Assembly (NCBI GenBank): GCA_037954665.1
Contig: JBBMOL010000023.1
Span: 6,572,001 to 6,636,000 of the forward strand
DNA from: Laguncularia racemosa
Taxonomy: Eukaryota; Streptophyta; Magnoliopsida; Myrtales; Combretaceae
Length of the DNA: 64,000 bases
Reading direction: 5' to 3'
Position numbers and translations under genes: made by a program. The notes under the pieces were generated by a model that saw only the letters and a program-made list of their open reading frames with translations, had not been told where the DNA came from and ran no database searches. Within the stretch, counting starts at the first letter, position 1; every line of letters begins with the position of its first letter. Below, piece after piece: positions 12,236 to 25,246 of this stretch.

Positions 12236-12690
12236 TGTTGTAATTTTGTGGACCAAAATATCAATTAATTATATATTGTTGATTATCTAATTGAGTTAAG
12301 AAGAGTTAAGCCTTTTAAATAAAAGCGATCATTCAATTAATTTATGGATGGGTTTTTAGACTCATCTCATGAGTTATAATGTATTGAAACCTAAGTATTT
12401 TATTTCACCTATTATGATGGGTCATAATAAAATAAAATAATAAAACCTATAAATGGAATTGAGGTTCTTGGTTTAAGTAGTGAGTCATTAGGGTTTCCTT
12501 CTACTTTTCCCTCCTTCCATCGGTGTGAAAAATCAAGAACAATTGCTACTGTAGACTGGAAGACTAAATATTCAAAAAATCTTTTTTTTTTTTCATAGAT
12601 AATTTAGGTACACTTCCGTATATACTTTAATTATGTTCATAATACCCTAATTCTACACATGAGATTTTAGAAATTTGTATATGGGAAAAA
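12236..12690 (+). repeat. 3' LTR of the decayed copia element
   Basis: It begins TGTTGTAATTTTGTGG right after a purine stretch AAGTGAGAGA. Near 12607 the phrase GGTACACTTCCGTATATA matches GGTACGCTTCCGCATATT in the LTRs of the 45785 copia element, so the two are from related lineages. The 3' boundary is approximate. Confidence 0.6.
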
Positions 12691-13549
12691 CTTTCCATAG
12701 CAAAAATGGATCTATAGAGTGGAACAATTACGCTATCTCCAGTCAATTCACCCATTTTCATCCCTTAGCTAAACAAATAATTTCCTCATATATCCAACAA
12801 TTCTGTTAAATTTCTACTAATGTTCACCCATCCAAACACTTAGTGAAAGCTTAAGGTTTCCATAAACATTACCATAAGCTGCACGGCCATGTCATAGAGA
12901 AAACTATCTACAAATAATTAAATATGTCCTCTTCAACTTAGCTTGCTATACATTGTACCTAGGGTGGCAAGATAGGACAATTCATTGTGAAGGTTTACAA
13001 GAGTTTTCCCAATTGGAAAAAAGGGGGGAGTTCGTTCATAACAGAACTTAAAGGACTCCAAAAAATGTTCCTAAGTATTTCATTAGCATTTCTTTTTGCC
13101 TTAAATGGTGATCTAATAGATAAAACCATGCACATATTTATTTTTGTGATAGCGCCATTCCAATTAGTACAAATTGCTAAAATGACACACTAATAATTTA
13201 TTGAAAGATTTTGTTGACAAGTGCATGGTGATACCAATGAAACTTACAATTTTTGAAACATTGACAACACATTCTATGAGAACGTGTACTGTTTTTCACA
13301 ACAAGCGTCAAGAATATATATTAGTCAACTATTATGTATTACAATTATTGAGAAATGAGAATTTGAACTCGGTTGTGAGATTGGTGTTTCCTGACTACAA
13401 GAGATTCAACAGAGTCCTTATTTCAGTAGAGTGAAGAAATTTTCAGTCTAAGTGAAGACATTTGTCAACTTTCAAAATGTAGTAACGCTCAACTTCCCCC
13501 CTAACCCCACCGCCACCGCGCCCCCCACACACTCGCACAACACTCCAAG

Positions 13550-13566
13550 CCCCCCCCCCCCCCCCC
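13550..13566. repeat. Poly-C run of 17
   Basis: Seventeen uninterrupted C at the end of a C-rich block. It is one of three long C or G runs in an AT-rich window. Confidence 0.95.
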
Positions 13567-13590
13567 TACATTGCCAATGAACCTAAACTC

Positions 13591-13860
13591 TCTATCAAAT
13601 TCGTGCAAAGTACCGAAATCCATAGAAGCCCACCTAATTTTTGAATTACAATATATCTGGTTTCTAGTTTGCTTTATGCAGAATTTGATTAAAATAGCTA
13701 GAGTTTGACCAAACCTTTCGTTTACTCTTTATCAAATTCGTGCGAAGTACTGAAATCCGTAGAAGCCAACCTAATTTTTGAATTATAATTTATCTGGTTT
13801 CTAGTTTGCTTTATGTAGAATTTGATTAAAATAGCAAGAGTTTGACCAAACTTTTCATTT
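13591..13860 (+). repeat. Two-copy tandem duplication, 137-bp period
   Basis: The phrase ATCAAATTCGTGC occurs at 13594 and 13731. The two units are collinear through GTTTGACCAAAC, with only scattered, mainly transition, differences. Neither unit is coding. Confidence 0.9.
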
Positions 13861-14329
13861 TCGCACTTACAATGTGTAACCAATTAATTGAGCTGTTTGA
13901 ACTTAAGTAATAGGACTTAGAATATGTGTTTGAATAGTAACTGATAAGTAATTGAAACAAAGATATGGGAATACGAACTCAGGAAGCTGCCTTCTTATAA
14001 CATGGCTAAGCTTTGGAACCAAAAAATAAATAAATAGATAGATAGAAAAGGAAAAGAAAGAAACCATATGCTATTTACAATTTATATATTGACATTCGAA
14101 CAAGGTTTCTATTGATACAAGTAATTGATAGATTCTTTTGGATTTTATCATCTAAATAATTTAACACATATTCCAATGCAAGCATAATAAGTTATTCGAT
14201 TCATGCTTTTATGACCACTGAACACTATTTCGATCTTATTGTAATTTTTCTTAAAATAAGTTGAGGTATGTTACATAGGCATGATCCTAAATATATTTTA
14301 ACCAATGCTTGGTATGCATGTTATAAAAC

Positions 14330-15626
14330 CAGTAAGAGTATCAATGTTACTCACGTAGCCCTGATAACAGATACAGGCCCAGTACGTTTTGGCTTATTTC
14401 GGACTCTCTGACTTCTTTCAGTATTGTTGCCTGCAGCACGAGGTGTGCTCTATAGCTCACGAACTGCCTATATCATTATCATGCAATTTAATTGAAAAGG
14501 AGAGTTTCAGAAGCTGTAGGTCTACAGAATTCTGTTACCTGACATTCTCTTTTCCTTATGACAATCCTAGCCTTAACGTTTGTTTGTTTACCAGGAAAGG
14601 CAAGATACGAAGTTTCCGGAAACAGCTAACACCTACTAAAAAATGGAAAAGAAACCTACGGTCCACACCTTTGAACTGATGCCACAGATTTACACAAGAA
14701 TCCTCATTAAATTTAAACTAAATGGACTAATCATCGTTTGAGTTCCAAATCAGGAGGATGATTCCTTTATTAAGCTTTGAAGAAATAGAATTCCATTCAA
14801 CAGAACAAGAAAAAAAAAAAGTAAAAAGTAAAAAAGCAAAAGGAGTAAACTAGATTTGGTCATTTTGTTCCTTGTCTGCCCTTTCCCCTCACGATGCTTA
14901 CCAAAAACAGAATTTTCATAAATTATTGTCGGCTTTTTACAAATATTTTTGGCCGTCACGCATTCGAGAAAAGAATTACCAGATTTTTCTATTTTAAACG
15001 ACTTACAAAACTTCTACAGCACATACGAAATCGAACTCAATGTTCTTGTGTGTTAGGAAATTGCTGCTTCCATGGTTCATGCATATCTGGCTGTTTTCAC
15101 GTTACGGTTTGCTTACTTCTACTTGGTTATTATTCATCTTACCCTGGTTTTGTTGCAAACATATTTTCTCACGTGATATACAAATCAGATTGATCGGATG
15201 CACGAAAATCCCACATAAATTCAAAATATGAAAACAGATCATTTTGGCACTGATTTGAAGCCGCGGTACCAATAAACCATCATAGGATGGTTAAATCAAG
15301 ATTTAATAACAAGAAAAATATCCTTAAATTCTACGTCTAAGAAAAGAGATTTTGTTTTTGATATGAAAGCTTTTAAGAGATTTCAGTCTTGGATATTTCC
15401 ACTACCGGGAAAAGAAAAGGAAGAGACATGAAAATATGAGATATCAACGTACTCTATAATAAGCTGCAGTGTTGTATATCAGTGATCATATGAATCCTTG
15501 ATCCGTATTGAAAAGAAAACATTGAAAGGGATCTAATCTACTAAAGAAAATCAGATCCCTGTTAATTACATTTCATTCAATAAACGATGCGAGGAGACCT
15601 GGAATTATGCTTATATCTGCTATACA
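14330..15626. other. Unassigned sequence downstream of the ATL gene
   Basis: At 14389-14679 and 14894-15193 there are plus-strand open frames of about 95 residues with no recognisable domain. Base composition around 14340-14680 is less AT-biased than the flanks, so an untranslated or old exon sequence is possible. The part next to 15627 will include the 3' UTR of the minus-strand ATL gene. Confidence 0.35.
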
Positions 15627-16148
15627 TCAGTCCCTTCTCGATGCCAGCGGAACTACCTCTGCCAGGGGGGTTGAAAGCGGAGTCGGCATAGGCGAACTCC
15701 TACAAACCGGGCATGTCGGATGAGATCGAAGCCAAGGATCAACGCACTTGACATGAAACATATGCCCACATTCAGGCAACAACCTAAGATCATCACTGCT
15801 TTTGTAATCTGCCAAACATACGGAACAGCAAGAAGAAGTGGAATCATCTTTGCCTTTCTTCTGAAGCTTAGCCTCAGAATACAGCACCTTAGGATAGCTC
15901 GCTATGGTGGCTTCATCAAGACCGATGTCGATGGCAACGTTGTCCGGTTGACCGGATGCCTGTCCGGTTGAGTTGTTATTCCTTCGGTTGACAATAGAAG
16001 CTGTTGGTTGGAGGTTCCTGGCGCAAAAATAGGATGCAACAGTAATAGTTGTGATGAGTAATAGAACTCCGACAGAAACTCCTATGCCATAGCCAAGACC
16101 ACCCAGGCTGTGGCCTCCGAAGAGACCTCCGGTGTCCGTTGTGTTCAT
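15627..16148 (-). CDS. ATL-family RING-H2 E3 ubiquitin ligase
   Basis: An intronless 173-residue protein with the three-part ATL layout. A transmembrane segment spans about residues 19-42, the GLD motif is at residues 76-78, and a canonical RING-H2 finger has ligands C108, C111, C127, H129, H132, C135, C146 and C149 with family spacing, plus the E2-contact W139. ATL proteins are membrane-anchored ligases that take ubiquitin from an E2 and pass it to substrates, often in stress signalling. The C-terminal tail MPTPLSTPLAEVVPL resembles the ATL67/ATL68 branch (from memory). Length and the lack of introns fit the family, and the ATG at 16148 gives a complete N-terminus. No damage is visible, so I take it as functional; its substrate is unknown. 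Confidence 0.93.
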   Translation of the reverse strand: MNTTDTGGLFGGHSLGGLGYGIGVSVGVLLLITTITVASYFCARNLQPTASIVNRRNNNSTGQASGQPDNVAIDIGLDEATIASYPKVLYSEAKLQKKGKDDSTSSCCSVCLADYKSSDDLRLLPECGHMFHVKCVDPWLRSHPTCPVCRSSPMPTPLSTPLAEVVPLASRRD

Positions 16149-16275
16149 GTGGTGGAGTTTGGAGAGGAAATGGAAGGGGTAATGGTGGTGGTGGAGAGGG
16201 AGGTGGTGTCAGCCATTGTTACGGCACACGAAATGGTTATTAGTTGCGCGTTTAAAGATATTATTGATATTTAAA

Positions 16276-16336
16276 AGTCAACGGCAATAACATGAGAAGG
16301 AAATGAATATACACGATATTGTATTGTTTATATACA
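16276..16336 (-). promoter_or_regulatory. Possible W-box and TATA box of the ATL gene
   Basis: On the minus strand TTGACT, a W-box core bound by WRKY factors, lies at 16276-16281, about 128 bases upstream of the ATG. TGTATATAAA at 16327-16336 could be a TATA box. Many ATL genes are stress-induced, so a W-box is plausible, but such short matches are common by chance. Confidence 0.35.
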
Positions 16337-16349
16337 TAGTGGGGTTTTT

Positions 16350-19300
16350 AAAATCTCGGGGAAGGTTTATTTGGTGAGCCAAAATAAGTCAATCATAGAA
16401 GTAAATGAATTTTGAAAATTTTTTTATATATTTTATGAAAAAATAAGTATATGTAAAGTTATTTTATTTTATTCGCCATAAGGAGTTGTTCATATATTTC
16501 TTATCTAGAATAGAATAAAATAAAATATATGGTATAGCTAACTATAATATATTATATCCACTCACCGGTCAACCATTCACTCTAACCCATCTTATAGTTT
16601 ACGTTAGGTTTTAGGTCTTTCTATCATCTAAGCATCTCTTATTGGTTGCACTCTGCCCCTCCTTCTTTCATAATATTATTTTTAAGGTTCGAAGGCTTCA
16701 TGTGACTTGCATAATCATTTTATTTTGCTGACTTAGGCTGTTCATGTTAGGCAGCCGTTCATCAACTCCATATAAGCATTACTTAAAAACTGGATTGTGA
16801 AATATTTTTTATTATAGAACAAAAACAAACGAGATGACATATCTTTCGACTCAAGGAGATAACGATTTTAATTCTTCAACGTAAACAGAAATAATATTAA
16901 AATTTCATCTCTCTTTAACAATGCAATTTCTTGATTATTTCAATTTTCTCTATTTATGTCTTCAATAGTGATTATTATTATTGATTTGAGAATTAGAGAA
17001 CAATTAGACCGAATCAATTGTTTATCATTACTTTTGTATTTACTTTCATCCATCATTTACTTAAGATTTTATGACAGTTTCTTTATAGTAATTCATACTA
17101 TTTTTTTTTTGTTTAATTAGCTCTCTTAAAATCCATCATGTACCATTTCACATTATTATTATTATTATTTTATTCTTTCTCCAATTGCCCAATAGCCAAT
17201 CCTCAACTTTTCTGATTCTCTTTCTGTAGTCTACAGCAATGGATTTTTTAACTGCGAAAATTACTCCACGATTCCAATTGTCTCCTTTCAAACTACCTAA
17301 AACGAAATTCCATACTTCTTTCGGAGTCTGAAGCTAGGGATCCCTTTTCTTGATATTATAATAGCTATTCAAATATATCATAGCCCATGGTTCTCAAATT
17401 ATACATACCTTCAAGTTGTTAGGATTCCCTACAACAACACGTTGTTTCTCTTATTTTGCTGAGCTGCCCTTTCATTATTGTCAAAATTTCATGCGCATGC
17501 CTGTTAATATATTTATTATGCTAATTATCTTCATTTTATACATGCATATTAAATAATATACCATGAGATTACAGTAATTCCATTATATTGAATGTGTCAA
17601 AGTCGTCACCCTCAACTAGATTCGAAGAGAAATCTTCATCAACTCCAAGACAATGATGAAAATCAAGGTCCCACCAACACTCAGAGCCTCGAGCTAAAGG
17701 TTTGCATAATTTGTTTTAGAGAATTCAGGTAAACTCATAGAATAAAAAGGAGCAAGATCACATCTATGCATGCAAACCCCATTTAAGGTCACTTTGGGGG
17801 GGTCTCACTTTGAGTATTCATGTACTCCAAGACGATAGCGGGCATCGTCGCTAAGAAAAGGAGCTATGGTCTCACTTCAAGCCGTCTGGACCACTCCTCC
17901 AACCGATCCACACCAAACCTTGCTGAAGGCATGGACCAGGCTAATTTAAAAAGCAAAGATATACTCGTCTTTTAAAAGGGATCGATCCGATTTGAATTCT
18001 TCTCTCATTGTAAATTAAAAAAAAAAAAAAAAAAATTCCTACCGTGCAAATGATTAGTACAAAGAAGATATGCACTAGATGTAAATAGGAATGAAAAACG
18101 TGTACATGTGCAAGCCGCCCTATCCTGTAGTGCATTATGTGGGATGGGATGACTTGACACGAGGTATTTTCTATCGAGTAATGGTAAGAGGATTTATTGA
18201 GAGAAAAAAAAAATTAATGATATTTTTTAGATTTTATTGTTTAAATAATATAAAGGTATATATTTTAATTTTTATTAAATATATAATTTTGAATAAATTT
18301 TTTCACTTTTTATCATTTTTTTTTTAATCTTCACCGACCCTTATAGTTAATATGATAGATTTTATCTAGTTTATAGATAATAAGTGTAATTGTTGAGTTC
18401 ATGAATGATAGTCAGTGGCGATTAGGCTTTGCGATTTTCTTTTTTCTTTTTTTGGTAGTTAGCGCCAATATTAAGTTGCAATTCATTGATTTCATAATTA
18501 TTGATGTGATACTTAATCGCTTTTTATTTTATGGACACATGTATGAGATGTTATAAAGTTACATTCATTTTAATAAAATTATAGTTTTTGTCGAGGCTAG
18601 ATAAGTAAGAGTTATGCTTTCTCTGCCCCAGCCTGTGTCATCCTAGAAAAAGAAGATAGAGAGAAAAGCACAAGGAAAATCTATTTTATCCTGATTATGT
18701 ACTATTTTACTTTGTTGGATATTGTTTGGGTGGTGAATATTTCAATATTGAAAATTTGGCAAGGTACCTTTAAGTGTACAATAAATAAATGCAATGGATA
18801 AACTTTGAGCTAGTAAAATTGTCATTAACACGATGGCCAGCATCTAATGCTGATTCATCATCAATCAATTAAAAAAGAAATCGTAATGCTTTTCTATTTC
18901 CTTTAAATAATATTAAAATAAATTGAATCACAAGGTTTCAACAAAGCAAAATGAAACAAAAAAGAAAGGCATTTCAATAGTTTACTGCTAGAAAAATATA
19001 TCTTTCTCTCTCATTCCTTAGGCTTGTGCATCTCTCTCCTTTTCTTGGGCAGAAACGGTATGTAAAAAATGCTAAATATTTTCTCATCCTAGCAATTGAG
19101 TAAGAGTTCATTAAACATTATTGGTAAAAGGATATAATCATATATATATATATGTATAATGATGTAACATGAGCATACAGCTATAAAAATGAAAGTAACA
19201 TCATCAATAAGGGATAGAATGACATATAAATAAAAAAAAGGGAAAGTTGTTTGTTTCAAATCAGATTGTGAAGCAATCCTTAATGTTACTAATGGATATA

Positions 19301-19705
19301 GCTCGATGTAATAGAGATCTTTCTTTTTGTTTAATTCCTAGAATAGCAGATCGTGTTGCTATAGGGTTGCTTTTATGATAAGAGGATAGTTGTGTTCTTT
19401 AAATTGGTGGTCATACCCTTTATCCTTTTTTTAAAAGTAAATCAATCATATTTTTAGTTCTCATAAATCAAATGGGCATGCAATTGGTCATGAAGGCCAA
19501 TTCAAGAATGGTTAATATATGACTAAAGGAAATGAAATCTCTAAAATTATTATTTTTTAAAATTTTTCAAAATTATAAATTAATAATTAAAATTATCTAA
19601 AATTTAAAATACCTTATAATATCATCATAGTATCATATATTTTCCCTTGTGATCTTGACTATTAATTACACGTGATAAAATCTGAAAGGTAACATTAGAA
19701 AAATT
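16350..19705. other. Intergenic AT-rich stretch
   Basis: No gene found. The stretch contains (ATT)n runs near 16971 and 17154, a long A run near 18015, a (TA)n near 19141 and many short, low-complexity open frames. Confidence 0.5.
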
Positions 19706-19708
19706 TTA

Positions 19709-20137
19709 GGAGTGTTTGCTATGGGGGAATGAAAAATCAAGAAAAGAATTAGGAGGGAAGGAATTATAATGGAAATAATTATCTTAAATTGTTTAAATAA
19801 TGGAAGGAAGGAAGAGTAAAGGAATGCTAATTATTACTAAAACACAAAAAAGAGTTAGAACATAAAATTACCAAAATGCCTATAAAAAATATTGACAAAT
19901 GAAAGAAAAGGTGAAGGAGATAGATATAATTGGAATATAATGGTTTTTTCTCACTTTTCCTCCATTTTTCTTCAATTTTGGAGGGAAAGAATATTGTAGG
20001 ACCCATGGAAATATTTTCTCCTCTTTTCCTTTTTCATCCTAATTTCATTTCTCACCCAATAATGGAATTTAAAAATTTTCTCTCTTTTTCTTTTTTTTTT
20101 TCCTGTTTTTTCATCCCATTCTCCATCAAACAAACGT
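19709..20137. mobile_element. MITE, probably PIF/Harbinger (Tourist-like)
   Basis: About 429 bp with no coding capacity. The left end GGAGTGTTTGCTATGGGGGA and the reverse complement of the right end ACGTTTGTTTGATGGAGAAT form imperfect terminal inverted repeats of roughly 35 bp. A TTA trinucleotide flanks both sides (19706-19708, 20138-20140), the target preference of PIF/Harbinger; the match extends to TTTAG. It sits just upstream of the secreted-protein gene promoter. Confidence 0.6.
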
Positions 20138-20220
20138 TTAGAGATTCAAATCAATGAAGGGAACATACATTTTAATTTTTTTTAAAAAAAAGGGAAAACA
20201 AGGGATCCAATAACTGGAAG

Positions 20221-20311
20221 GCCCAATGAAATATCGAGTCCGCGAGCCCAATCTACAAAAGCTGTCACCCGAGTAAAATGCTATCCATGAGCCCAATCAG
20301 AAATCGGCCCA
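20221..20311 (+). promoter_or_regulatory. Cluster of four GCCCA (site II-like) motifs
   Basis: GCCCA occurs at 20221, 20246, 20291 and 20307, within about 230 bases upstream of the ATG at 20453. TGGGC/GCCCA clusters are site II elements bound by TCP factors in promoters of broadly expressed plant genes. This suggests housekeeping-type expression of the downstream gene. Confidence 0.5.
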
Positions 20312-20452
20312 AGATAAACTCGGCCTGATTGCTTCCATCGATTTCGGCACCACCGCCACTCACGCGCCCACTCTCTTCCCCCCTCGCTCTTTCTCTCAGT
20401 GAATCGGGGATTGACTCGACTGGAGTCGACTCAACACAGCAAGCCTTCAACT

Positions 20453-23400
20453 ATGGCGTCGATCCTGTTCTCTACTACTACTACTCTTCTCTTACTACTC
20501 ACGACGTCCTTGTGGCTCCTCTTAACCGTACACTGCAGCAGCGACACGAACCACGTGTACTCTCCGTGCGCCGACACCACTATCCAGAAATCGGACGGAT
20601 TCACTTTCGGCATCGCTTTCGCTCCCAGATCTTCCTTCTACAGTGGCAGCTCTGAACTCTCTCCTTGCGATAAGCGTCTCTCTCTTTCATCCAATTCTCA
20701 GCTCGCCGTTTTCAGACCTAAAGTGGATGAGATTTCTCTCCTTACTATCAACACTTCTTCCTTCTTCCCGGTCAGTTGATTTTACTCCTCTTTCTCTCTC
20801 TCTCTCTCTCTCTCTCTGTGGGTTTAGATTGAAAATTTTATTCGATTTGCGATTGGTTTTAGTGTTATTTGCTGTTCTAGGGTTTGATCTTGGTCGCAGT
20901 AGGTTTCAGTTACTCTATGATAGATATCCGCGTTCTCGTCGATCACAAAGTATCGTGTAAAAAAGCAACACGAAGGGCCAATCCGTGAAATACTTATCAT
21001 TACGTTTCATTGTATGATTGGTGGAGACACAATCACTTAACGACGGTGTGTGAATTTACTGATTAATCGTAGATTGGGTAGCAGGATTTTATTTTGAGAA
21101 GTTAAATTATGCTATAAGTTTATTGTTTATGATTTTCTTTGTTATTTAATCTTGCATTGTGGCTTGACTTAAGAGTTCTTGCTGTCGGGGTTGAACCTTT
21201 TTCTTTTAATTTATGAACTTTGAGAAAAGGTGATTGATTGTTTTGCTATAAGCCCGCCTTTGAAGTAATCGTCAGGGGCATTAACAGGGAAGGATATTTA
21301 GTTATGTGGAGAATGCAGTACCCTCAATGGTTTCTTGTCTGGACTCTGGAGTATAGCTTTTGAGTATTGGGGATTACATTTGTCTTCTTTAGCCTTAAGG
21401 TTTATGTGTCAGTGTCATCTTGCAATATTAATGTTCATTTTAGAGTTGTGAGCTCCTCCTGGTTAGTTTTTGGTATGAGTCTGTGTTGGTTAATTCTAAG
21501 ATTCTTTAAACTTAGAGTTGTAGTTAATTGACAATTTGTGAGGGAACTGACCGTAAAGCTTGTCTTGTGGCTGCAGTATGTAGCCTCCTTATTTTGTATT
21601 TTGAAACATTTTAGTTTTTAAGAGAAGACTTGGGCAGATCCATTTTATTAACCAATGAATCCCCTAATTGGTGTCATGTATATATGATTTCCACACCCCC
21701 CCCCCAAAAAAAAATCTCACTATCATATTGAAATGGCAGTAAATTTATAACATGTTTGCAAGGCATTTGGCTGTCTGAACTTGTAACCTTGAGTGTCCTG
21801 TCCCATGTGCCCTTTGCCCATAATATTGCTGAGGGAAGAGTTGATGAGAAATTAAAATTATAAAGCAACTCTTGGAGGCATGGGGCTTTTAATATTTGAA
21901 GGTTTAAAAAACTGAGGATTTTTGCAGAACAAGAACAATGATGAAAATGTGGAATCTGTCATACTTTTAGAGTCTGAAAAGATATAACTTTGCAATTTAT
22001 GATATGTCCAACTCCACATACATTAGGTTATTTGTTTATTTATTTGTTATTATTATTATTAATAGAAACTTACGTCTACTAGTTAGGTCTTTTCATACTT
22101 AGATCTAAAAATTTTCAGGTCACAAGCAAAGCAGAGGTTGCGTCATGTTAATACAGATTGAGAAATGCAAGATTTTACTTTGCAGTCATTGAAGAAACTT
22201 CAATAATCTTTCAAAAGATATGATGTGAGATGATGCATTGAACAATTGATGTGGTTAATCTTTCCATTGCTATAAGCATAATTATCCTTCAAATGATGGA
22301 AAAACAATAGCCTGGGATCAGAATATATGTAATTGCTTCCTTGGTGTTGACATATATGGTCTTCTAGCCTGAAGCCATTTTCTTCTAGAATCATTGAATG
22401 TACTTTATGATGTCTCTGCTTCTTTGACATTGGGACGAGAAACTAGTTAAAGTCCTGTGCTGTGTGCAGATTTTTTTTTAAAGTACATTTATATTAACAA
22501 AAATCAGTAGATTTATTTAAAAAACTATAACAATTCACATATTAAAATTCATAAGTTCATAAATTGATTTAACCCCGGTTTAACTGTTATTATATAATTT
22601 TATAATTATATATTAGGCATTGTAACACTCTTTCTTTCTCACTCCTTTTTTCCTTATCCCCCAAAAATATATATGTACACTCACACACACACACCCACCC
22701 ACCCCTACATATACACATATATAACTAAAAAAGAAATGACATGCCTACAGGGCGCATAATTAAAAGAAAAGAATCATTAATATCTGAAAGGCATTAGTTA
22801 ATGAAAATGTATAAGTGATTAAGATAAAATTCTGTAAATGACCAATAGATATTACTAATGAACAGTTACAAGTGACAGAGCCTTTTGACGGTATATCTAT
22901 AAAAGATATGAGAGTTCAAGCTGAAAGAAGCTTTGCTTTTTAATTATCTTGATATCCATGTGACCGAGCATTATTTGTCCTTTTTTATTTGTGTTTAATG
23001 GAACTTATATTAAATGAAGGCTACCTTTTAGTTTTGCAATCCATATCCCTAAACTTAAATTAGTTTTGAAAATTAAAATGTCTTATTTTAAAAGAAATAT
23101 ATTGAGATTATATAAAAGTTAATAAAATCTTAACTATTGAAAGTCTGTCACAAGTAAGAGTAGTCACTAGATTTTCTTCATTCCTAATCATAGGCATGGT
23201 TGTCAAAAGCCGGACTGGCCCCTACTGGTTCAATCAGTCCAATCGGGACTTGGCCACTTGATCAGTTTGGTTACAGTATAAAAACCAGACGACCAAAGGT
23301 CCAAGGACACGTCATTAACTGGGCTGTTGGATCAGGTTTCAGTGGGAACCAGTCGAGTTGACTGATCCAAAATGTACTGAAGTGCTCAAATATAGAGAAG

Positions 23401-25246
23401 TGGTTTAACCCATTAGATATCCAACAATTGTTGGCCCTAAGGCATCAATAGAAGCTGAAGCCATGGGTGTTGATTTTCAACAGAATCTCATATTTTATAT
23501 TGCACACTTCTTAGTGTACTTATGTAATAGCTGATGTGGGACTACATTTTATGTGTAAGAAATAGTTCTTTTTTATAGTGCATACTCATATCTTTGTCTT
23601 GACTGTTGTAGGACTACATTTTGTGTGTAATAAAATAGTCCTTTTTTTGTAACATATCTACTGACTTTATGATTATCATCTGGCCTAAAATTGAAAGTTT
23701 ACCCTGATTTACTACATTTTATGTGTAATAAAATTGAAACATTAAAAGTTAGTCACAAAGGAAAATCCCAGAGTCTTCTCAAAGAGGGCATCTCATGGGA
23801 TATAAGTTTAAATGGAGTTGATTAGTGTTGGTATAGATTTTACATAAATTTTTTTGACATGAGGAGACAAAACGATAAACCTATTAATTCTGGTCCACCG
23901 CGATTTAGCACCTTAACCCTTGACTCTTATCCTTGTTCGGTTCAATGCCCAGTTCAGTTCTGACTACATTGGTCATATGTACCCTAGTCACAATTTATAG
24001 AAAAAATGTGTCCTATGGCCAGGAGCCATAAATTTCAAGATCAACTTTTTTTATCTTTTCTTCTTTTTTACCCCCCCTAGTATTCCAAGATTAATTTGTT
24101 ATGGGTACAATGGCTACATTGAAGCCATTTCTCCATGTGTACAAGTGTAGAGGGAAGGAAGAAAATTAGTTGATATTAGTTAGTCATTTTTTGGTATTCT
24201 TTGCAGCACATATATCTTCCCCCCCCCCCCCCCCCCCCCCCCAATTAGTGTCAGTTATTGCTAGAATAGTGGGTAGTTTTCATTAGTCCGTGTCCCTAAC
24301 ATTCAGTAGAAAGTGGAAGGTAGTTTCTTTCTTTATTATTTATGTTTTTTTTTTTTCAGCCAAGCAAGGGGAAATTATGCTGTATTATATTCTGATTATG
24401 AAGAAGTGAATGATATATTGAGTTCCCAAAAACTCATACTTGTTCTAATTGTTGAGATCTAGGATTCTCTCTTAAGTAGCCCTAATTAATTGTGAAATTA
24501 GGGAAATTTAGAAGGAAAGTTTGTAAATCTAAGGAATCAAGTAGTGATGATTTCATATCAAATTGCCCAATAACTCAATCTCAAACTCGATCATGTAACA
24601 TAATTACTTATTATATTCTTCCACACTTTTCCTACATGAGCCTCAGAATGCCAGCAACCAATCCGATGAAGTAATTTAACTTAGTATGGATTACCATATT
24701 GCTTCTACTTTCTTTCTTATGCATTCATTCTATGACTGATATTCTCAGGACTCCTATGGTGGGTACATGGTTGCTTTTGCTGGTAGAAAGTATGCTGCAA
24801 GATCTATCCCTGCTTTTGTTGCCAACAGCACATATAGTGTTACCAGCTTCACTCTTGTAAGAAAGGAACTTGAAATCTTTTCATATACTTCTCTACATGC
24901 TGCGCACTGAGGCTGCTGAGTGGTTTCAATGCAGGTTCTTGAGTACAAGAAGGGCAGACTGCAGAATCTCTACTGGAAGAGAGATGGATGTTCTTCCTGC
25001 TCTGGAGGCTCAGAATTTGTCTGCCTAAACAATCAGGATTGTGCCATCCCTACAAACAAGTGTAAGGGCCGTGGAGGATCAGCAGACTGCAGTCTCGGAA
25101 TACAACTAGCATTCTCTGGTACTGATAAGCACCTTTCAGCACTCAATTCATGGTATGAAGTAGAAAAACTTCGCCAGTATTCACTTTATGGCCTCTATTC
25201 AAACCTAAAAGATTCTCTCACAAGTCAGTTCAGCAAATATATATGA
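20453..25246 (+). CDS. Secreted cysteine-rich plant protein of unknown function, three exons
   Basis: Exons are 20453-20770, 24749-24856 and 24935-25246, all phase 0 with GT...AG introns, giving 245 residues. The first 28 or so residues form a signal peptide with a Leu/Thr-rich core, so the product should enter the secretory pathway. The mature part has paired cysteines, including CSSCSGG and several more in exon 3, and N-glycosylation sequons NTS (end of exon 1) and NST (exon 2). The exon junctions restore one continuous, conserved-looking protein (SFFP|DSYGG and SFTL|VLEYKK). It resembles a plant-specific uncharacterised family; from memory this may be the At3g44150 group, unverified. The in-frame codon upstream at 20399 is GTG, so 20453 is the first ATG. 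Intron 1 is 3978 bp and holds repeats. No enzymatic motif is seen. Confidence 0.85.
20793..20817. repeat. (TC)n microsatellite at the start of intron 1
   Basis: An uninterrupted TC repeat about 23 bases after the exon 1 donor site. Pyrimidine repeats near plant 5' introns are common. Confidence 0.9.
23190..24000. repeat. Dispersed repeat inside intron 1
   Basis: The segment opens with GGTTGTCAAAAGCCGGACTGG and closes with GGTTCAATGCCCAGTTCAG-type phrases. I associate these with non-autonomous DNA transposons common in plants, possibly hAT-like. It has no coding capacity. Boundaries and class are guesses. Confidence 0.3.
24219..24242. repeat. Poly-C run of 24
   Basis: Twenty-four uninterrupted C in intron 1, on the sense strand of the gene. 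A tract of this length is hard to sequence and could be wrong in length. Confidence 0.95.

Larger units (their letters stand above)
12691..14329. other. Gene-free stretch with simple repeats
   Basis: Open frames at 12987-13193 and 13201-13434 do not resemble any family I recognise. The stretch contains a C-rich block (13495-13566) and a two-copy tandem duplication. Confidence 0.45.

Noticed and set aside
12987..13434. Two adjacent plus-strand frames as a gene
   Set aside because: No recognisable family, different frames, AT-biased codons.
14389..15193. Small genes in the plus-strand frames downstream of the ATL gene
   Set aside because: About 95 residues each, no domain, no signal of splicing, and not distinguishable from chance.
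20329..20960. Alternative open frames overlapping exon 1 of the secreted-protein gene
   Set aside because: They are shadows of the signal-peptide exon and intron start, and give low-complexity proteins without homologous features.
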